This document shows, piece by piece, positions 53,884 through 64,000 of a stretch of 64,000 nt of DNA. This DNA comes from Nansenia antarctica. Taxonomy: Eukaryota; Chordata; Actinopteri; Argentiniformes; Microstomatidae. Each line of letters begins with the position of its first letter. The first letter of the stretch is position 1. The notes under the pieces were generated by a model that was not told the origin of the DNA, ran no database searches, and saw only the letters and a program-made list of their open reading frames with translations. A program made the position numbers and the translations under genes. Location of the stretch: the NCBI GenBank assembly GCA_963989245.1, contig OZ022353.1, positions 24,783,524-24,847,523 of the forward strand, written 5' to 3'.

Positions 53884-54520
53884 TGACGCACGGTGATCGC
53901 CGTATGTAATAGTAGTATTTTGGGGGCAATAATGAGAGATTGGTGGACCCCTTATGGTTTGGAGATGGTTAAGAATTTCATCTCAGACTGTGATGTGTGT
54001 AACAAACACAACCCGTTAAAACAGTACTTAAATGTACACATATCCGATGCCTCCCTGTCCATTCCAAGTGATTATTGACTTCACGGACATGGGAGTGATT
54101 GATAGATTTTCAAGGTGGCCTGAAGCATATCCGTGTAAACGGGAGGATGCTGCAGTCTGTAATAAAGTGCCTCTTAAAGGAATTCATAACACGGTTTAGT
54201 TTCCCTAATCTATTAAAAGAAAGCTTGCCGACATGATACAGAGACAGAGGGAGGTGGCTTCGACCTCCTCTCCATGAAAATGAATATGTCAAAACTCTAA
54301 CTAATCTCAATCGAGTTTTCTCTTCACAGGAACTGAATGCTGCGGAGAAAGCAGACAACGGCGCAAAATAGACTCCTATTTTAGACCCAGGCGATGTGGT
54401 GGACAAGACCGTGGGAGGTATATTGACCACCTCACACGCTGTCAGAGTCGAAGGTAAACCGGGTACAGGGTGGCCTCTCTTGTCACACTGTACCAAAGCA
54501 GACCCACCACATGTATAACA
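53884..54520 (+). pseudogene. Retroviral-type integrase remnants of ERV-B
   Basis: MRDWWTPYGLEMVKNFISDC then DVCNKHNP is the second half of the integrase zinc domain. After a stop, IDRFSRWPEA and KREDA mark the start of the catalytic core. The core's remaining two catalytic residues are deleted. PGDVV...GGILTTSHAVRVEG then LLSHCTKAD is the C-terminal SH3-like domain with the S-H-C ending seen in gammaretrovirus-like integrases. Several frame changes; non-functional. Confidence 0.7.
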
Positions 54521-54569
54521 TTTTCAAATTCCTGGCGACTCTGTCAGCATGCACTAAGCCTCAAATAAT

Positions 54570-56544
54570 GTGGAAAGTAACACAACAAGTGGACTATTAA
54601 TCCATGATATTAGCGATCACCTGCCTGTCTTTTCATTTTATGAATGTAATTATAGAAAGAAGAGTGAGTTAAAGGAAATGACATACAAGAGAATAAGAAC
54701 TGAGGAATCCATATCTGCTTTTAGAAATGAGTTAGTAAAATGGAATTGGAAGGGTGATATGAAGAATTAGATGTGGACAAAGCTTATGGGTTATTCCTAG
54801 AAACATTTAAAGTTCTATATGACAAAAACTGCCCACTAAAACAATGTAGCAATAAGAATAAATATTCTGAAAATCTGTGGATGTCCAGGGGCATTCAAAA
54901 TGCATACAAGAAAAGGTATACTCTATAAAGTGTATGTATAAAGCATAGAACAAAGGAGGCAGGGGTTACATAGAAGAAATACAAAAAACAAACTAATTAG
55001 TATTATGAGAATATGTAAGAAAGATTATTATACCAGATTATTAGATGAGAATAAAAAATAATGTTAAAGAAACAAAGTAGAACATTTTACAGACAATGAC
55101 GGGAAAATTAGCCTTATAAATTAGGTGGTGGATGGATTTAAGAAAAAAAAAACATATATATATATATACAGTATATATAAGTATATATATGTTGTTGATA
55201 TGGGGCCAAAACTAGTTAAAGAAATAAACGGCACTGGAAAGAGATTTGCTGAGGAGGACTGTGGAGAGAGAATCACTGACTCAATATCGATGGGAACTAT
55301 AGGAAAAAATAAAAATATTTTACTGATATACTGATATGGTAAACAAATGTATGAACAAAACTTCAACAGATAAACACCTCTTCACCAATTACAGACCGGT
55401 ATCCTTATTATAACAGTTAGAGTTAGGGTTAGGGTTAGAGAAACTATATGATGAAAGACTGGCCAATTTCATTGAAAAACATCAACTACTAATGGATAGT
55501 CAGTATGGTTTTAGAACAGCTAGATCTACTGCCATGGCATTAATGGAGCTAGTAGAAGCAAATAACAACTTGTACAGAGAGAAAGAAATATGCATTGGGC
55601 ATATTCATTGACCTTAAAAAAGCATTCGACACAATAGATCATGAGATTCTACTTAAAAAATAAAAAAAAAGGACAGGTATGGTGTCAGAGGGGTCGCACT
55701 TGAATGGCTTAAAAGCTATATTAGTAATAGACAGCAATTTGTTCAAATAGGCCAGAACAAATCAAGGTGCTTAAATATTACCTGTGGTGCCCACAGGGGT
55801 CGAATTGGTTGTCTTGGCAGATGACAGAAATATGTTATGTTATGGGGAAGATCTGCAGCAGCTTTTAAAGGTGGCAAAGAAGGAATTGTACAAATTAAAA
55901 TGCTGGGTTGAGACAAACAAGCTATCATTAATTCTGAATAAAACCAAATTCATGCTATTTGGAAATTGCAATATAAATACAGAACTCCATCTGGAAATTG
56001 AAAATGTCTAAATCAATAGAATATATGAAATCAAGTTTTTGGGTGTCTTAAATAGACCACAAACTCTGCTGGAAACAAAGTGAAAATATCTGTGCTCAAA
56101 GATTGCGAGAAGCTTGGGAGTTCTGGGTAAAATTAAATACATCTTAAGTCAGAAATCACTATACACTCTATATTGCACACTCATTGTACCCTATCTGTCA
56201 TATTGTGTTGGAGTTTGGGGAAATACATATAAAACCAACCTAGAAAAGATATGCACATTGCAAAAAAGAGCTATAAGAATTGTACTTCATGCTGGGTATA
56301 GAGGTCATACCAATTATTAATAAAATAAAATAAAAGTCAAACTCTGAAATTTTGAAATTTGGTTAAATTCAGAGCTGCACGATTCATGGTTAAAAGTAAA
56401 ATAAGGTCCCTGGCAACTTACAAAAAATGTTTTGTTCATGAGCAGAGACGGGGGTTGTATAGTCTAGGAGGGAAATTGAATGTAGAACAGCCTGTTGTCC
56501 GTGCAGCGCTCAGGGGCCGTGTGCATTGGGCTTTAGAGACATAA
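54570..56544 (+). pseudogene. Jockey/CR1-like non-LTR element, decayed
   Basis: GLLIHDISDHLPVFSFYECN is the C-terminal end of the AP endonuclease. After a gap come SQYGFRTARSTAMALMELVE, then KKAFDTIDHEILLKK (RT motif A), EWLKSYISNRQQFVQIGQNK, VLADDRNMLCYGEDL (catalytic ADD), FLGVLNRP and LYCTLIVPYLSYCVGVWGNT (C-terminal RT region). Many frameshifts and a (TA)n at 55156-55190. Endonuclease N-terminus missing. Confidence 0.75.
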
Positions 56545-58041
56545 TTCATAAACAAGCATTTGTGTTCAAAGTACAGAAGCGTACGACATGTTTTTGTTGT
56601 AGTTTAGCTTCTCTGATCTGCGGTTTCAGTCGACCGTCGGTACAGAACCGTACAGTCGGGTGAGCCTGCGGTCAGAGACAGGGTCAGAGGGAGAGTAATA
56701 TATGAGTTTCATCTCTGAAATCTGTGGAGAAAAATGGAAATGTCCTGATGTGTTTTTGATTTTTCTCCTCGAGGCGAGGAAATATGTCAGAGGACGTTTC
56801 CAAGGGTTGTCGTTGTTGTTTTGTTTCAGTCCAATCGTCATGTTTGTTTGTTTAATTGTTTATTTGTTTGTTTGTTGTTTTCCAGTGAATGACCATACTA
56901 CTGTTTTTGGAAGATGAACTGGGATTTTTGGAGTCCTTTTGGGTAGGCAGGGGATTGTCTTTTGCTATAGTAGATAGGTATATTATTATTGATATTGATA
57001 GAAAATCTATTGCATAATGGTATGATATTGTGGGAAAGGGGCAGGACCAGATGGGCTTTGCTTCTGTCTGTCTCTTCTAGAACAGGGCCATTGCCGACTG
57101 TTGCTTCCATGTCGAGGAAGATATATTTTATTTCAATTTATAGCTTATTTTATTTGTATTTTATTTGTATTTCTATTTATTTTTTGGGGTTTGCTTTTGT
57201 TGTTTTTTGTTGTTGCAGATGTGTGTGTTTTTGTGGTTGAAATGTTCGAGATAAATGGAGATGTCCACCATCTCTAAGGTGACATGTTTAGTCTGCAAAC
57301 AAGGGGGGAAACAAATAGCTGGTTTTGGGGTATTTTCAATTAATGGTGGTAGTGAGGGTATGTACTGTATGTACGACTGCATTTTATTGATGGGCCTACC
57401 TGTCAACCACTCTCTCTATAGGAAAAACTGTCCCGGTATGAATAGAACTAAAAGTCAGATGTTTACCCCTCACATTTAGAAAAAGGCTATGACTGCCTTA
57501 ACAGGACGGGCAAGGGGGGCGACGTGTGACGTCTTAATGCTACGCGCTATATAGGACTCTGTGCCAGTGCGGTGACAGCACTACTTGTACTTTTAATGGG
57601 TTACGGCATTCTGACTTTTCAAGTGTGGAGAAAAAAAAAAATGTCTTTAAAACAATAACAATGTGACAATGTTTACTGAGAACTGTGTGAATACTGAAAA
57701 CTGTGTGAATGACAAGAATGCAGAGCAGGATACTCCCATGTGATAAACAAAGGTTTTACGACTACTGATAAGCAGAGGGCTTCGGAGGAGAAGAAGCGCT
57801 GTTCTTTCTCACTCTGGGACAGTTATGTTTAGTATTCTGCGTATTTGACTCTGACATCAAGGGACAGGGAATCAGACACAACCTGTAGCAGATATGTTTT
57901 GGAAAGGTGGGGGATCACAGTTGTTTTAGATATCTGCCTTTAGATTGGAGGCACCGCTGGAGGGACACTCGAAAGCCGACACAGACGAAGATAAAGGAAG
58001 TGATGCTGCAGATGCAGCTGCTAAATCAGGAGGGGGTGGCT
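56545..58041. other. ERV-B 3' interior, unrecognised
   Basis: Position suits env, but no transmembrane subunit, CX6CC or fusion-peptide-like segment was recognised in short frames (up to 83 codons). TGTTTGTTTG-type repeats at 56837-56880. Confidence 0.35.
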
Positions 58042-58271
58042 GTGATGCAGGAGGTAGAGCCGCCATCTAATGATCGCAAGGTTGGCAGATCGGCGGTTCG
58101 AGCCCCGGCAGGCCACATGTCAGAGTGTCCTTGGGCAAGACACTGAACCCCGAATTGCTCCCAGGGCCGGCGCCTTGTATGGCAGCTTGCCACCATTGGT
58201 GTGTGAATGGGTGGATGAGAAGCCATTGTAAAGCGCTTTGGATAAGGGCACTATGTAAGTGCAGTCCATTA
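58042..58271 (+). mobile_element. tRNA-headed SINE (second L2-tail family) in ERV-B
   Basis: GCAGGAGGTAGAGCCGCC opens the tRNA-like head and GCGGTTCGAGCCCCG is a strong B-box. Then GTGTCCTTGGGCAAGACACT, GTGTGAATGGGTGGATGAG and the tail GTAAAGCGCTTTGGATAAGG to GTGCAGTCCATT. Confidence 0.85.
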
Positions 58272-58735
58272 ATATGTCCCCAGAGAACATCAGTTGGTTT
58301 CAATCCAGCTAGACAAACCTAAATGCTATGTACATACTATAGATGACATACAGGGGGCCGCCCCCCCCCCAAGAAAGGTCAGTGTGGGTAACAAGGGGGG
58401 TGACGCAAAGCTGGTCCTCTGAAAAGGGCTACGGGTTGTGAGCGCATGAATGTTATTGGTGCTGAGGCACATGGTCCCACTCATGGGTCGGTGCGAGACA
58501 CTTGGGCGCTGATAATGAGAAATGTGGGTAGATGGTAGATGTGGGTAGATGGTGATGTGGCTGTTTACAAGAGGTGTATCGTGACGTAGGGGTTGAAGAG
58601 CTGTTGTGATTATGGAGGTTTGTGATGGAATGGTGTAAATAAAGGCATTTGCGGTCTGTCCTAGACCCATCTCACCACGTCCGGCTACAAATTCTCTGTG
58701 ATGGTCATAATTTTGGCTATGACCAAGGGGGGATT
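58272..58735. other. ERV-B 3' end with purine tract
   Basis: C-tract at 58361-58371. CCAAGGGGGGATT (58723-58735) immediately before the LTR is the probable polypurine tract. No frame of note. Confidence 0.5.
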
Positions 58736-59736
58736 TGTTAGGGATTTGTATTAAATACTGTGTGTTCATTTAAATAATATGTGACTGGGATCAGTTGAAA
58801 TCTCACAGAGTCATGGAAGAGAGGCTCTGCTTTTGAGCGACGTGGGGGGAAGGGGCTCCTGACTGGGAGAGGGTGTGTGGTTCAAACCGCCTGTAGATTG
58901 CTTGTTTTTTCCTATGTACTAACAACCATTTTGTACCTGCTGTTATGATATCCTATTTTCCTATACTCATTTTATACTATCATAACTAATGATTAATGAT
59001 AAGTCTATTCTTCAAAAGTGTATTTTAAACTTGTTAATCGAATCCCAAGTCATGGGAGACTGTGGGCCTGGCAATAGCGATGTTTACACAAGCGATCCTG
59101 ATAAGGACATCGGACCATATAGACCTGGTCATGGAAGGAATGTGTTTGAAGATTAAATAACTGGCCAATTTCCTTAAAAAAACATTACAATGTGTGTGTG
59201 TGTCTAAGGTCGTGCTAGGCTGTGCAAGTACCGTTGCAGACAGAATGTCCAAACAATCCCACCATGACAAACGACTGGGGGGTCAGAAGAAGAAGATAAC
59301 ACACAGCACACTCGCACGGACACTGAAAGAAGCCACATACCGATATAGAACAGACGCTTACCATAAAACCTACCAGATAGAAGGACAGCCCATCCCTAAA
59401 TGTTAAGGAAAATGTATAAAGAATATGCACCAAGGCGAAACGGGGCTCTTCTCTGGTGAAGCTTCTGCAGCTAACCAGCTAATCCTGGTCTGTGGAGGTG
59501 AAGCTAGATAAAGACCCCTTTCCATGGAATGAAATGCTATTGTATGCTGATATTATTGTTTGCAGATGTGCTCGAATAAATATTCTCTTAAAGAACAGTT
59601 CAGTAGTGGTGCCGAATATTTGATTGGATCATTTTATCTTAGAAGTTATATCAAGGACGTCTCGTTGAGAATAAACGGACTCGCTTGTAAGTGACGACTC
59701 AATTAAATCAATTCTGGAGAAGTTGATCACCTTACA
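58736..59736 (+). repeat. 3' LTR of ERV-B
   Basis: Same 1001 bases as the 5' LTR at a constant offset of 17224, with no difference seen in a line-by-line reading. Confidence 0.97.
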
Positions 59737-59775
59737 CATTCATACTTCTCTGTAGTATACGCAGCTTCATACCGT

Positions 59776-60051
59776 TTGATGACTAGAGGCAAACAAAGTG
59801 AGTGGAAACAGACCACATGGCAGCATTCAGGTATACTGTATGTGGGACTGTTTCCTGGCCAATTGCAGAAGACGGTTCATCCCCAGTGTGTTGTGGATCC
59901 CGCTTCGGCTCCACTCGTTTCCACCTCGGCACCGCTCGTTGAGACCAATCAGGCCCAATCTGAGACAGCTGCGCCGGCTCCAGCAGGTGTTTACAATCTT
60001 AGGAGGAGAGACCTGCATAAAAGGCCCCACAACCTGCCGTCTGATGCTTGA
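59776..60051 (+). CDS. 91-aa frame, possibly the C-terminal end of an LTR-element pol
   Basis: Starts ATG 59776; Ala/Pro/Thr-rich middle, ending GVYNLRRRDLHKRPHNLPSD and a stop. A basic YNLRRR-type tail just before an LTR-like region is usual for gypsy pol C-termini, but there is no upstream domain because the ERV-B LTR lies directly before. Alternative: chance frame. Confidence 0.3.
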   Translation: MMTRGKQSEWKQTTWQHSGILYVGLFPGQLQKTVHPQCVVDPASAPLVSTSAPLVETNQAQSETAAPAPAGVYNLRRRDLHKRPHNLPSDA

Positions 60052-60059
60052 TCAATCTG

Positions 60060-60575
60060 ATCCCCTGTGGTTAGTCGTCTCGCTCCCTCGTTTGTCTCCA
60101 GTGTGTTCTAGATCCGAAATTACTTGTTTATTTTTTTCCCAGTCGTTCTATTTATTTTGTTGGTTTGTTTTCTCTCCTCCACCAGTCCACTCCTGCCTGC
60201 CTGCCTGCCCTGCCTACCCTCCTGCCTGCCTATCGACTACTCCTCCTGCCTAAGCCCGTGCCTGCCTAACGACTACTCCTCCTGCCGAAGCCCCTGCCTG
60301 CCTAACGACTACTCCTCCTGCCTAAGCCCCTGCCTGCCTGCCGACTACCCCCTCCTGCCTAAAGCCCCTGCCTGCCTGCCGACTATCCCCTCCTGCCTAA
60401 GTACCCCTGCCTACCTGCCGACTACTCCCCCCTGCCTGACCCCCGCTTGCCCTACGACCATTCTCTGCCTAGCCCCTTTTAATAAATATTATTATTATTA
60501 TTACCCAAGTCTCTGTGTCTGTCTGTTCTGGGGTACTGCCACATTTGACCGCTTGATTCAGGCCGTAACACAGTG
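60060..60575 (+). repeat. Candidate LTR or 3' region with CCTGCC repeats
   Basis: 60190-60470 is an irregular CCTGCCTGCC(G/T)A-type tandem, followed by AATAAA at 60481-60486, (ATT)n, then GTCTCTGTGTCTG...GGTACTGCC and GCCGTAACA. The layout parallels the minus-strand block at 11756-12165. No mate found. Confidence 0.35.
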
Positions 60576-60707
60576 ACTGTGTCACCAGAGCAGCGTGTGC
60601 CATTCCGGGGCAGATACGAGTCCTTGCAACCCATGTCCAGCAAACCTGCAAAATACAGAATAAAAATATTCTGGACGCGCGATGCGAGGGTCACTTCTGC
60701 GATAGAC

Positions 60708-61500
60708 GGAATGGTCTAAACAGGGAGACAGCCAGGAGGAGGTTCAGAGAGTCTATACAGGGAGACAGCCAGGAGAGGAGGTTCAGAGAGTCTATACAGG
60801 GAGACAGCCAGGAGGAGGTTCAGAGAGTCTATACAGGGAGACAGCCAGGAGGAGGTTCAGAGAGTCTATACAGGGAGACAGCCAGGAGGAGGTTCAGAGA
60901 GTCTATACAGGGAGACAGCCAGGAGGAGGTTCAGAGAGTCTATACAGGGAGACAGCCAGGAGGAGGTTCAGAGAGTCTATACAGGGAGACAGCCAGGAGG
61001 AGGTTCAGAGAGTCTATACAGGGAGACAGCCAGGAGGAGGTTCAGAGAGTCTATACAGGGAGACAGCCAGGAGGAGGTTCAGAGAGTCTATACAGGGAGA
61101 CAGCCAGGAGGAGGTTCAGAGAGTCTATACAGGGAGACAGCCAGGAGAGGAGGTTCAGAGAGTCTATACAGGGAGACAGCCAGGAGGAGGTTCAGAGGAA
61201 TGGTCTACAGGGAGACAGCCAGGAGGAGGTTCAGAGGAATGGTCTACAGGGAGACAGCCAGGAGAGGAGGTTCAGAGAGTCTATACAGGGAGACAGCCAG
61301 GAGGAGGTTCAGAGGAATGGTCTACAGGGAGACAGCCAGGAGGAGGTTCAGAGGAATGGTCTACAGGGAGACAGCCAGGAGGAGGTTCAGAGAGTCTATA
61401 CAGGGAGACAGCCAGGAGGAGGTTCAGAGAGTCTATACAGGGAGACAGCCAGGAGAGGAGGTTCAGAGGAATGGTCTACAGGGAGACAGCCAGGAGGAGG
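60708..61500. repeat. 37-bp minisatellite with two unit types
   Basis: Unit GAGACAGCCAGGAGGAGGTT plus CAGAGAGTCTATACAGG, about 21 units. Some units carry GGAATGGTCTACAGG in place of GAGTCTATACAGG, and some have an extra AGG (GGAGAGGAGG). Frames through it (61200-61652) are not genes. Confidence 0.95.
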
Positions 61501-61800
61501 AGTGGACACAGTGGATCAGTGGTTCGCACCTACCCATGGTTTGCACCTACTCATGTAAGTGGAGAACAGAGGTGACCCATGGTACTCTGGCACAATGTGC
61601 TGGATGTTCCCTCTCTCAATGCCTAAACCAACTTCACTGCACAAGACCCTGATTGCATGGGTGGTGTGATCAATGCACAGCGGCTATTTATCAAGGAGCT
61701 GGGCAAAGAGGTTGTCATGCCACATATGAAGAGGCACAAGGAGGGCATGCCCCACCTCAAAAAGCATATTACAGAGGCAATGGGAAGACAATAACAACAT
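61501..61800 (+). other. Possible decayed coding fragment
   Basis: One frame reads DPDCMGGVINAQRLFIKELG then PHMKRHKEGMPHLKKHITEA and a stop at about 61790. It could be a transposase C-terminus, but I do not recognise the family. Weak. Confidence 0.25.
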
Positions 61801-62893
61801 TATATTTATAGTATGTCTTTATTTTATTTTTTAATAAAATACATAGGTCATTTCTGTATTTTTTTTTTGTAATTCTATAAAAAAAAGAATATATATAATT
61901 TCCTCAGCAATTCACTGTGTTCTTGAGTGTGTGCTTAAAATTATAAGCTTAAACCATTCATTATGATGAGTCAGTCACAGAACACAGAACACAGAAATAT
62001 GGAGTTATATCCCCTTCCACAGATTGGTAGAGCTGTTTTCTCAGTGCATGGAGATCTGTCCTCTTAAATGTCCTTTTATAGCTCTGATTATCCCTTGGAA
62101 AATGTGTCATTTACATAATATTCAATTACCCCTTTACTGTTATCATTAAATTAACTGTGTGAAATTCATCTTTGAGTCATCAAGGCAGCTTTAAGCAGTC
62201 TCAACAAAAAACTAATTTTAGTATTCCCACAAGATTCCATCCCAATTACTTGGAATTACAAACGGTGTGATGAACCAGTGTGTTTTCCATTGCTGTGGTG
62301 GATTTGATTGATCATAACGGGACTCATTGGAAATCCCATGTTTCATTCTGGACCCAGAATTCTCCCACAACCCTGGGGTCCATGGGAAGCGTGATGATTA
62401 TTTTTCTCTATTAAGCGTGGTTAGATGATGGATAACTACAGCGAGGAGGGATATGATGGATACATCAAAGGCCAAATAACAGTAAACAGACACCAGTTCT
62501 ATCTTGTTGTTGTTTCAAACTAATGGTCTTTTCACACTACATAACAAGAACCCGGGCTGGTAGAACCCATGTTGTTTTAGTATATTTATGCACAGTGTGT
62601 GAAATGGAATGAAAAAGGTGCCGGTGCTCATTTATTAGGCCACTAAAATGACACTAAAATGCTAGAAAAAGATTTCCCAGTATTTTTTTGCTCTGATTCC
62701 TGTTTACACAGGCCTTGATTTACCTGGGTCAACCCATTTACACACATCAGTGCAAAATAGGTAAAGAGGGACGGGGGGGTTGGGGAGCATCAGGGAGGAG
62801 GGGGGAGGTTGGGCAAAGGACAGAGTGGAATTCAATGCAAATGCATTTCACCTGGATTTCACCTCTGCCCCATTTACACAGACCCCTTACCGG
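61801..62893. other. Unique-looking non-coding DNA
   Basis: AT-rich; no repeat signatures apart from a G-rich patch at 62769-62810. It could hold conserved non-coding elements, which I cannot test here. Confidence 0.35.
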
Positions 62894-63253
62894 GAATGTA
62901 CTTGTACCATGACTAGTCTGACACAGGTAGAATGTACTTGTACCATGACTAGTCTAACACAGGTAGAATGTACTTGTACCATGACTAGGCTAACACAGGT
63001 AGAATGTACTTGTACCATGACTAGTCTAACACAGGTAGAATGTGCTTGTACCATGACTAGTCTAACACAGGTAGAATGTACTTGTACCATGACTAGTCTA
63101 ACACAGGTAGAATGTACTTGTACCATGACTAGTCTAACACAGGTAGAATGTGCTTGTACCATGACTAGTCTAACACAGGTAGAATGTACTTGTACCATGA
63201 CTAGTCTAACACAGGTAGAATGTACTTGTACCATGACTAGTCTGACACAGGTA
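62894..63253. repeat. 36-bp minisatellite, 10 units
   Basis: Unit GAATGTACTTGTACCATGAC plus TAGTCTAACACAGGTA with few variants (GCTTG/ACTTG, GGCT/GTCT). Frames in both directions are repeat artefacts. Confidence 0.97.
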
Positions 63254-63306
63254 GCGGTATGCCCCCATTTCCTATATCCCAGCAAAGTTGACAAGAAGTA
63301 TCCGAT

Positions 63307-63592
63307 TTGACAGGACTTATTTCGTATATATTTTGGTATCTGTTACTTACTAAAAATGAAGAAGAATTCTTGAGCAAATTTGAGCAAGACTTGTTTATTC
63401 AAAAAAGCAGGTTACACAGCATGGCCCCTTCAATGGAGCTGATGGTCCGAATCGGTCACAGGATGGATGTGAAAAATAAAGAGAAAGAGTCCATCTACGT
63501 AGCGGACTTTATACCCTGTCACTATTATTTCGCTGAGCCAACTAAACAGAGTCCACGTTACTTTAATTTGGTTGAATACAAAGCATACCAGT
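63307..63592 (+). CDS. Candidate exon of an unidentified host gene
   Basis: From about 63348 the frame reads KNEEEFLSKFEQDLFIQKSR, then MAPSMELMVRIGHRMDVKNK, ESIYVADFIPCHYYFAEP and YFNLVEYKAY, ending at a strong donor (CA/GTGAGT at 63592/63593). Amino-acid composition and lack of stops are gene-like and it matches no transposon motif that I know. The exon start is uncertain: TTTGACAG/GACTTATT at 63311 is one possible acceptor, and the first 14 codons after 63307 are hydrophobic and may be intron. Family not recognised. Confidence 0.45.
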
Positions 63593-63811
63593 GAGTAGGT
63601 GAGGCCATTCTCCGTCCTGCAAATAGGATGTCATTGTCTTATTATAATGCAACTCACCCTATGGTCTAATACGATTCCAATGTAACCTATGTTATGGCCG
63701 TTTTGCTGACTCGACCCCAATGCAATTATCCTCCCATGATGACATTCCATCCTCTGCACATGCATTGTCAAAAGGCCACCGTGTGTCTCTCCTTATCTCT
63801 CCTAACAGAAA

Positions 63812-63903
63812 CAACACAAACGGACGGTTATCTAGTGAATAGGGGAACGAATCAGATAAATGACAAATATGTTTCTGCCCTCAAGCAAGCCCTGGATGAG
63901 TAA
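63812..63903 (+). CDS. Candidate terminal exon of the same gene
   Basis: Acceptor TCTCCTAACAG ends about 63809. One frame gives TDGYLVNRGTNQINDKYVSA then LKQALDE and TAA at 63901. That frame is not in phase with the donor at 63593. The phase that fits the donor stops after about eleven residues (SSE then TAG at 63841). Either the exon pair differs from my model or a third exon lies between. Confidence 0.3.
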
Positions 63904-64000
63904 AGAAGGAGTCAAACAGAGTCTCCTACTATGTTGCTTTCACTACGTGGCCGTCGGGTTGCCATGGCTACGTCATATGAAAATACACTACACAGCCCCC

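Larger units (their letters stand above)
41512..59736 (+). mobile_element. ERV-B: 18.2-kb retrovirus-like LTR unit filled with nested transposons
   Basis: Two 1001-bp LTRs (41512-42512 and 58736-59736) that I find identical base for base by eye, TG...CA, with 4-bp target duplication CATT (41508-41511, 59737-59740). A tRNA-Trp-type primer site follows the 5' LTR and a purine tract precedes the 3' LTR. The retroviral remainder is a leader, a broken integrase (53884-54520) and unrecognised 3' DNA; gag, protease, RT and env are not recognisable. Insertions: hAT-C (42703-46695), hAT-D (47888-53875, itself with a MITE), a jockey/CR1-like LINE (54570-56544) and a SINE (58042-58271). Without these the element is about 6 kb. 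Confidence 0.9.

Noticed and set aside
55417..55438. Telomere-like TTAGGG repeats
   Set aside because: Only two to three units, inside a decayed LINE. Too short to mean anything.
60124..60576. 150-codon Pro/Cys/Leu-rich frame
   Set aside because: Low-complexity CCTGCC array, with no domain.
60708..63253. 36-37-bp direct repeats resembling a CRISPR array in period
   Set aside because: The units abut with no unique spacers, there are no cas genes and the host is a vertebrate. They are minisatellites.
62894..63294. Repeated-peptide frames on both strands
   Set aside because: Artefacts of the 36-bp minisatellite.

Overview
This is a teleost fish nuclear genome window (inference). It contains L2/Maui-type LINEs, tRNA-headed SINEs with an L2-type tail, Tc1, many hAT elements with 8-bp target duplications, an R2-superfamily LINE, a Ty3/gypsy element and endogenous retrovirus-like (ERV) LTR elements. 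It also has intron-rich low-density DNA and many microsatellites. There is no bacterial gene organisation, and almost every long open frame lies in a transposable element or a tandem repeat.

Layout. 1-4 kb: a LINE tail, a (TCTG)n tract abutting one exon-like segment of a GH18 chitinase (571-674) with a poly(A) signal, then SINE and hAT debris. 4.1-9.5 kb: a complete-ended Ty3/gypsy element (304-bp LTRs, TSD ACCTG) with broken gag-pol and a 684-bp inverted-repeat insertion. 9.7-26.9 kb: a graveyard of minisatellites, MITEs, hAT pieces, SINEs and L2 LINE 3' ends, including a 2-kb reverse-strand L2 pseudogene (23.9-25.9 kb) and an L2 insertion whose empty site is also in the window. 26.88-36.17 kb: ERV-A (626-bp LTRs, TSD GAAG). 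It holds a tripled CCHC zinc knuckle, two copies of an Env-SU-like segment (C-W-I-C), a second internal LTR, a myristoylation-type MGNQTS reading frame and a hAT MITE. 36.2-41.5 kb: a GC-rich candidate LTR, the 3' end of the L2 LINE family whose tail the SINEs share, an IS630-type fragment, and a Tc1 element split by an R2-superfamily LINE.

41.51-59.74 kb is ERV-B, an 18.2-kb unit bounded by two 1001-bp LTRs that look identical, with TSD CATT and a tRNA-Trp-type primer site. Its retroviral interior is almost gone. It carries a nearly intact four-exon hAT (42.70-46.70 kb), a decayed TTF/ZMYM-like hAT with a tandem exon duplication and a nested MITE (47.89-53.88 kb), integrase remnants and a jockey/CR1-like LINE. 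Identical LTRs around a decayed interior are the most puzzling feature of the window. 59.7-64 kb: another LTR-like end, two minisatellites, unique DNA, and two possible exons of an unidentified host gene (63.3-63.9 kb).

The elements interact by nesting: SINE in hAT-C in ERV-B, itself next to or in Tc1; MITE in hAT-D in ERV-B; R2-type LINE in Tc1; MITE in gypsy. SINEs and the L2 LINE share a 3' tail, which fits trans-mobilisation. I found no convincing new cellular system. The unusual items are the LTR/interior age conflict, a self-complementary primer site and CTCF-consensus motif in the gypsy LTRs, and the tripled zinc knuckle. All coordinates and identities come from reading by eye; no alignment or database search was run.
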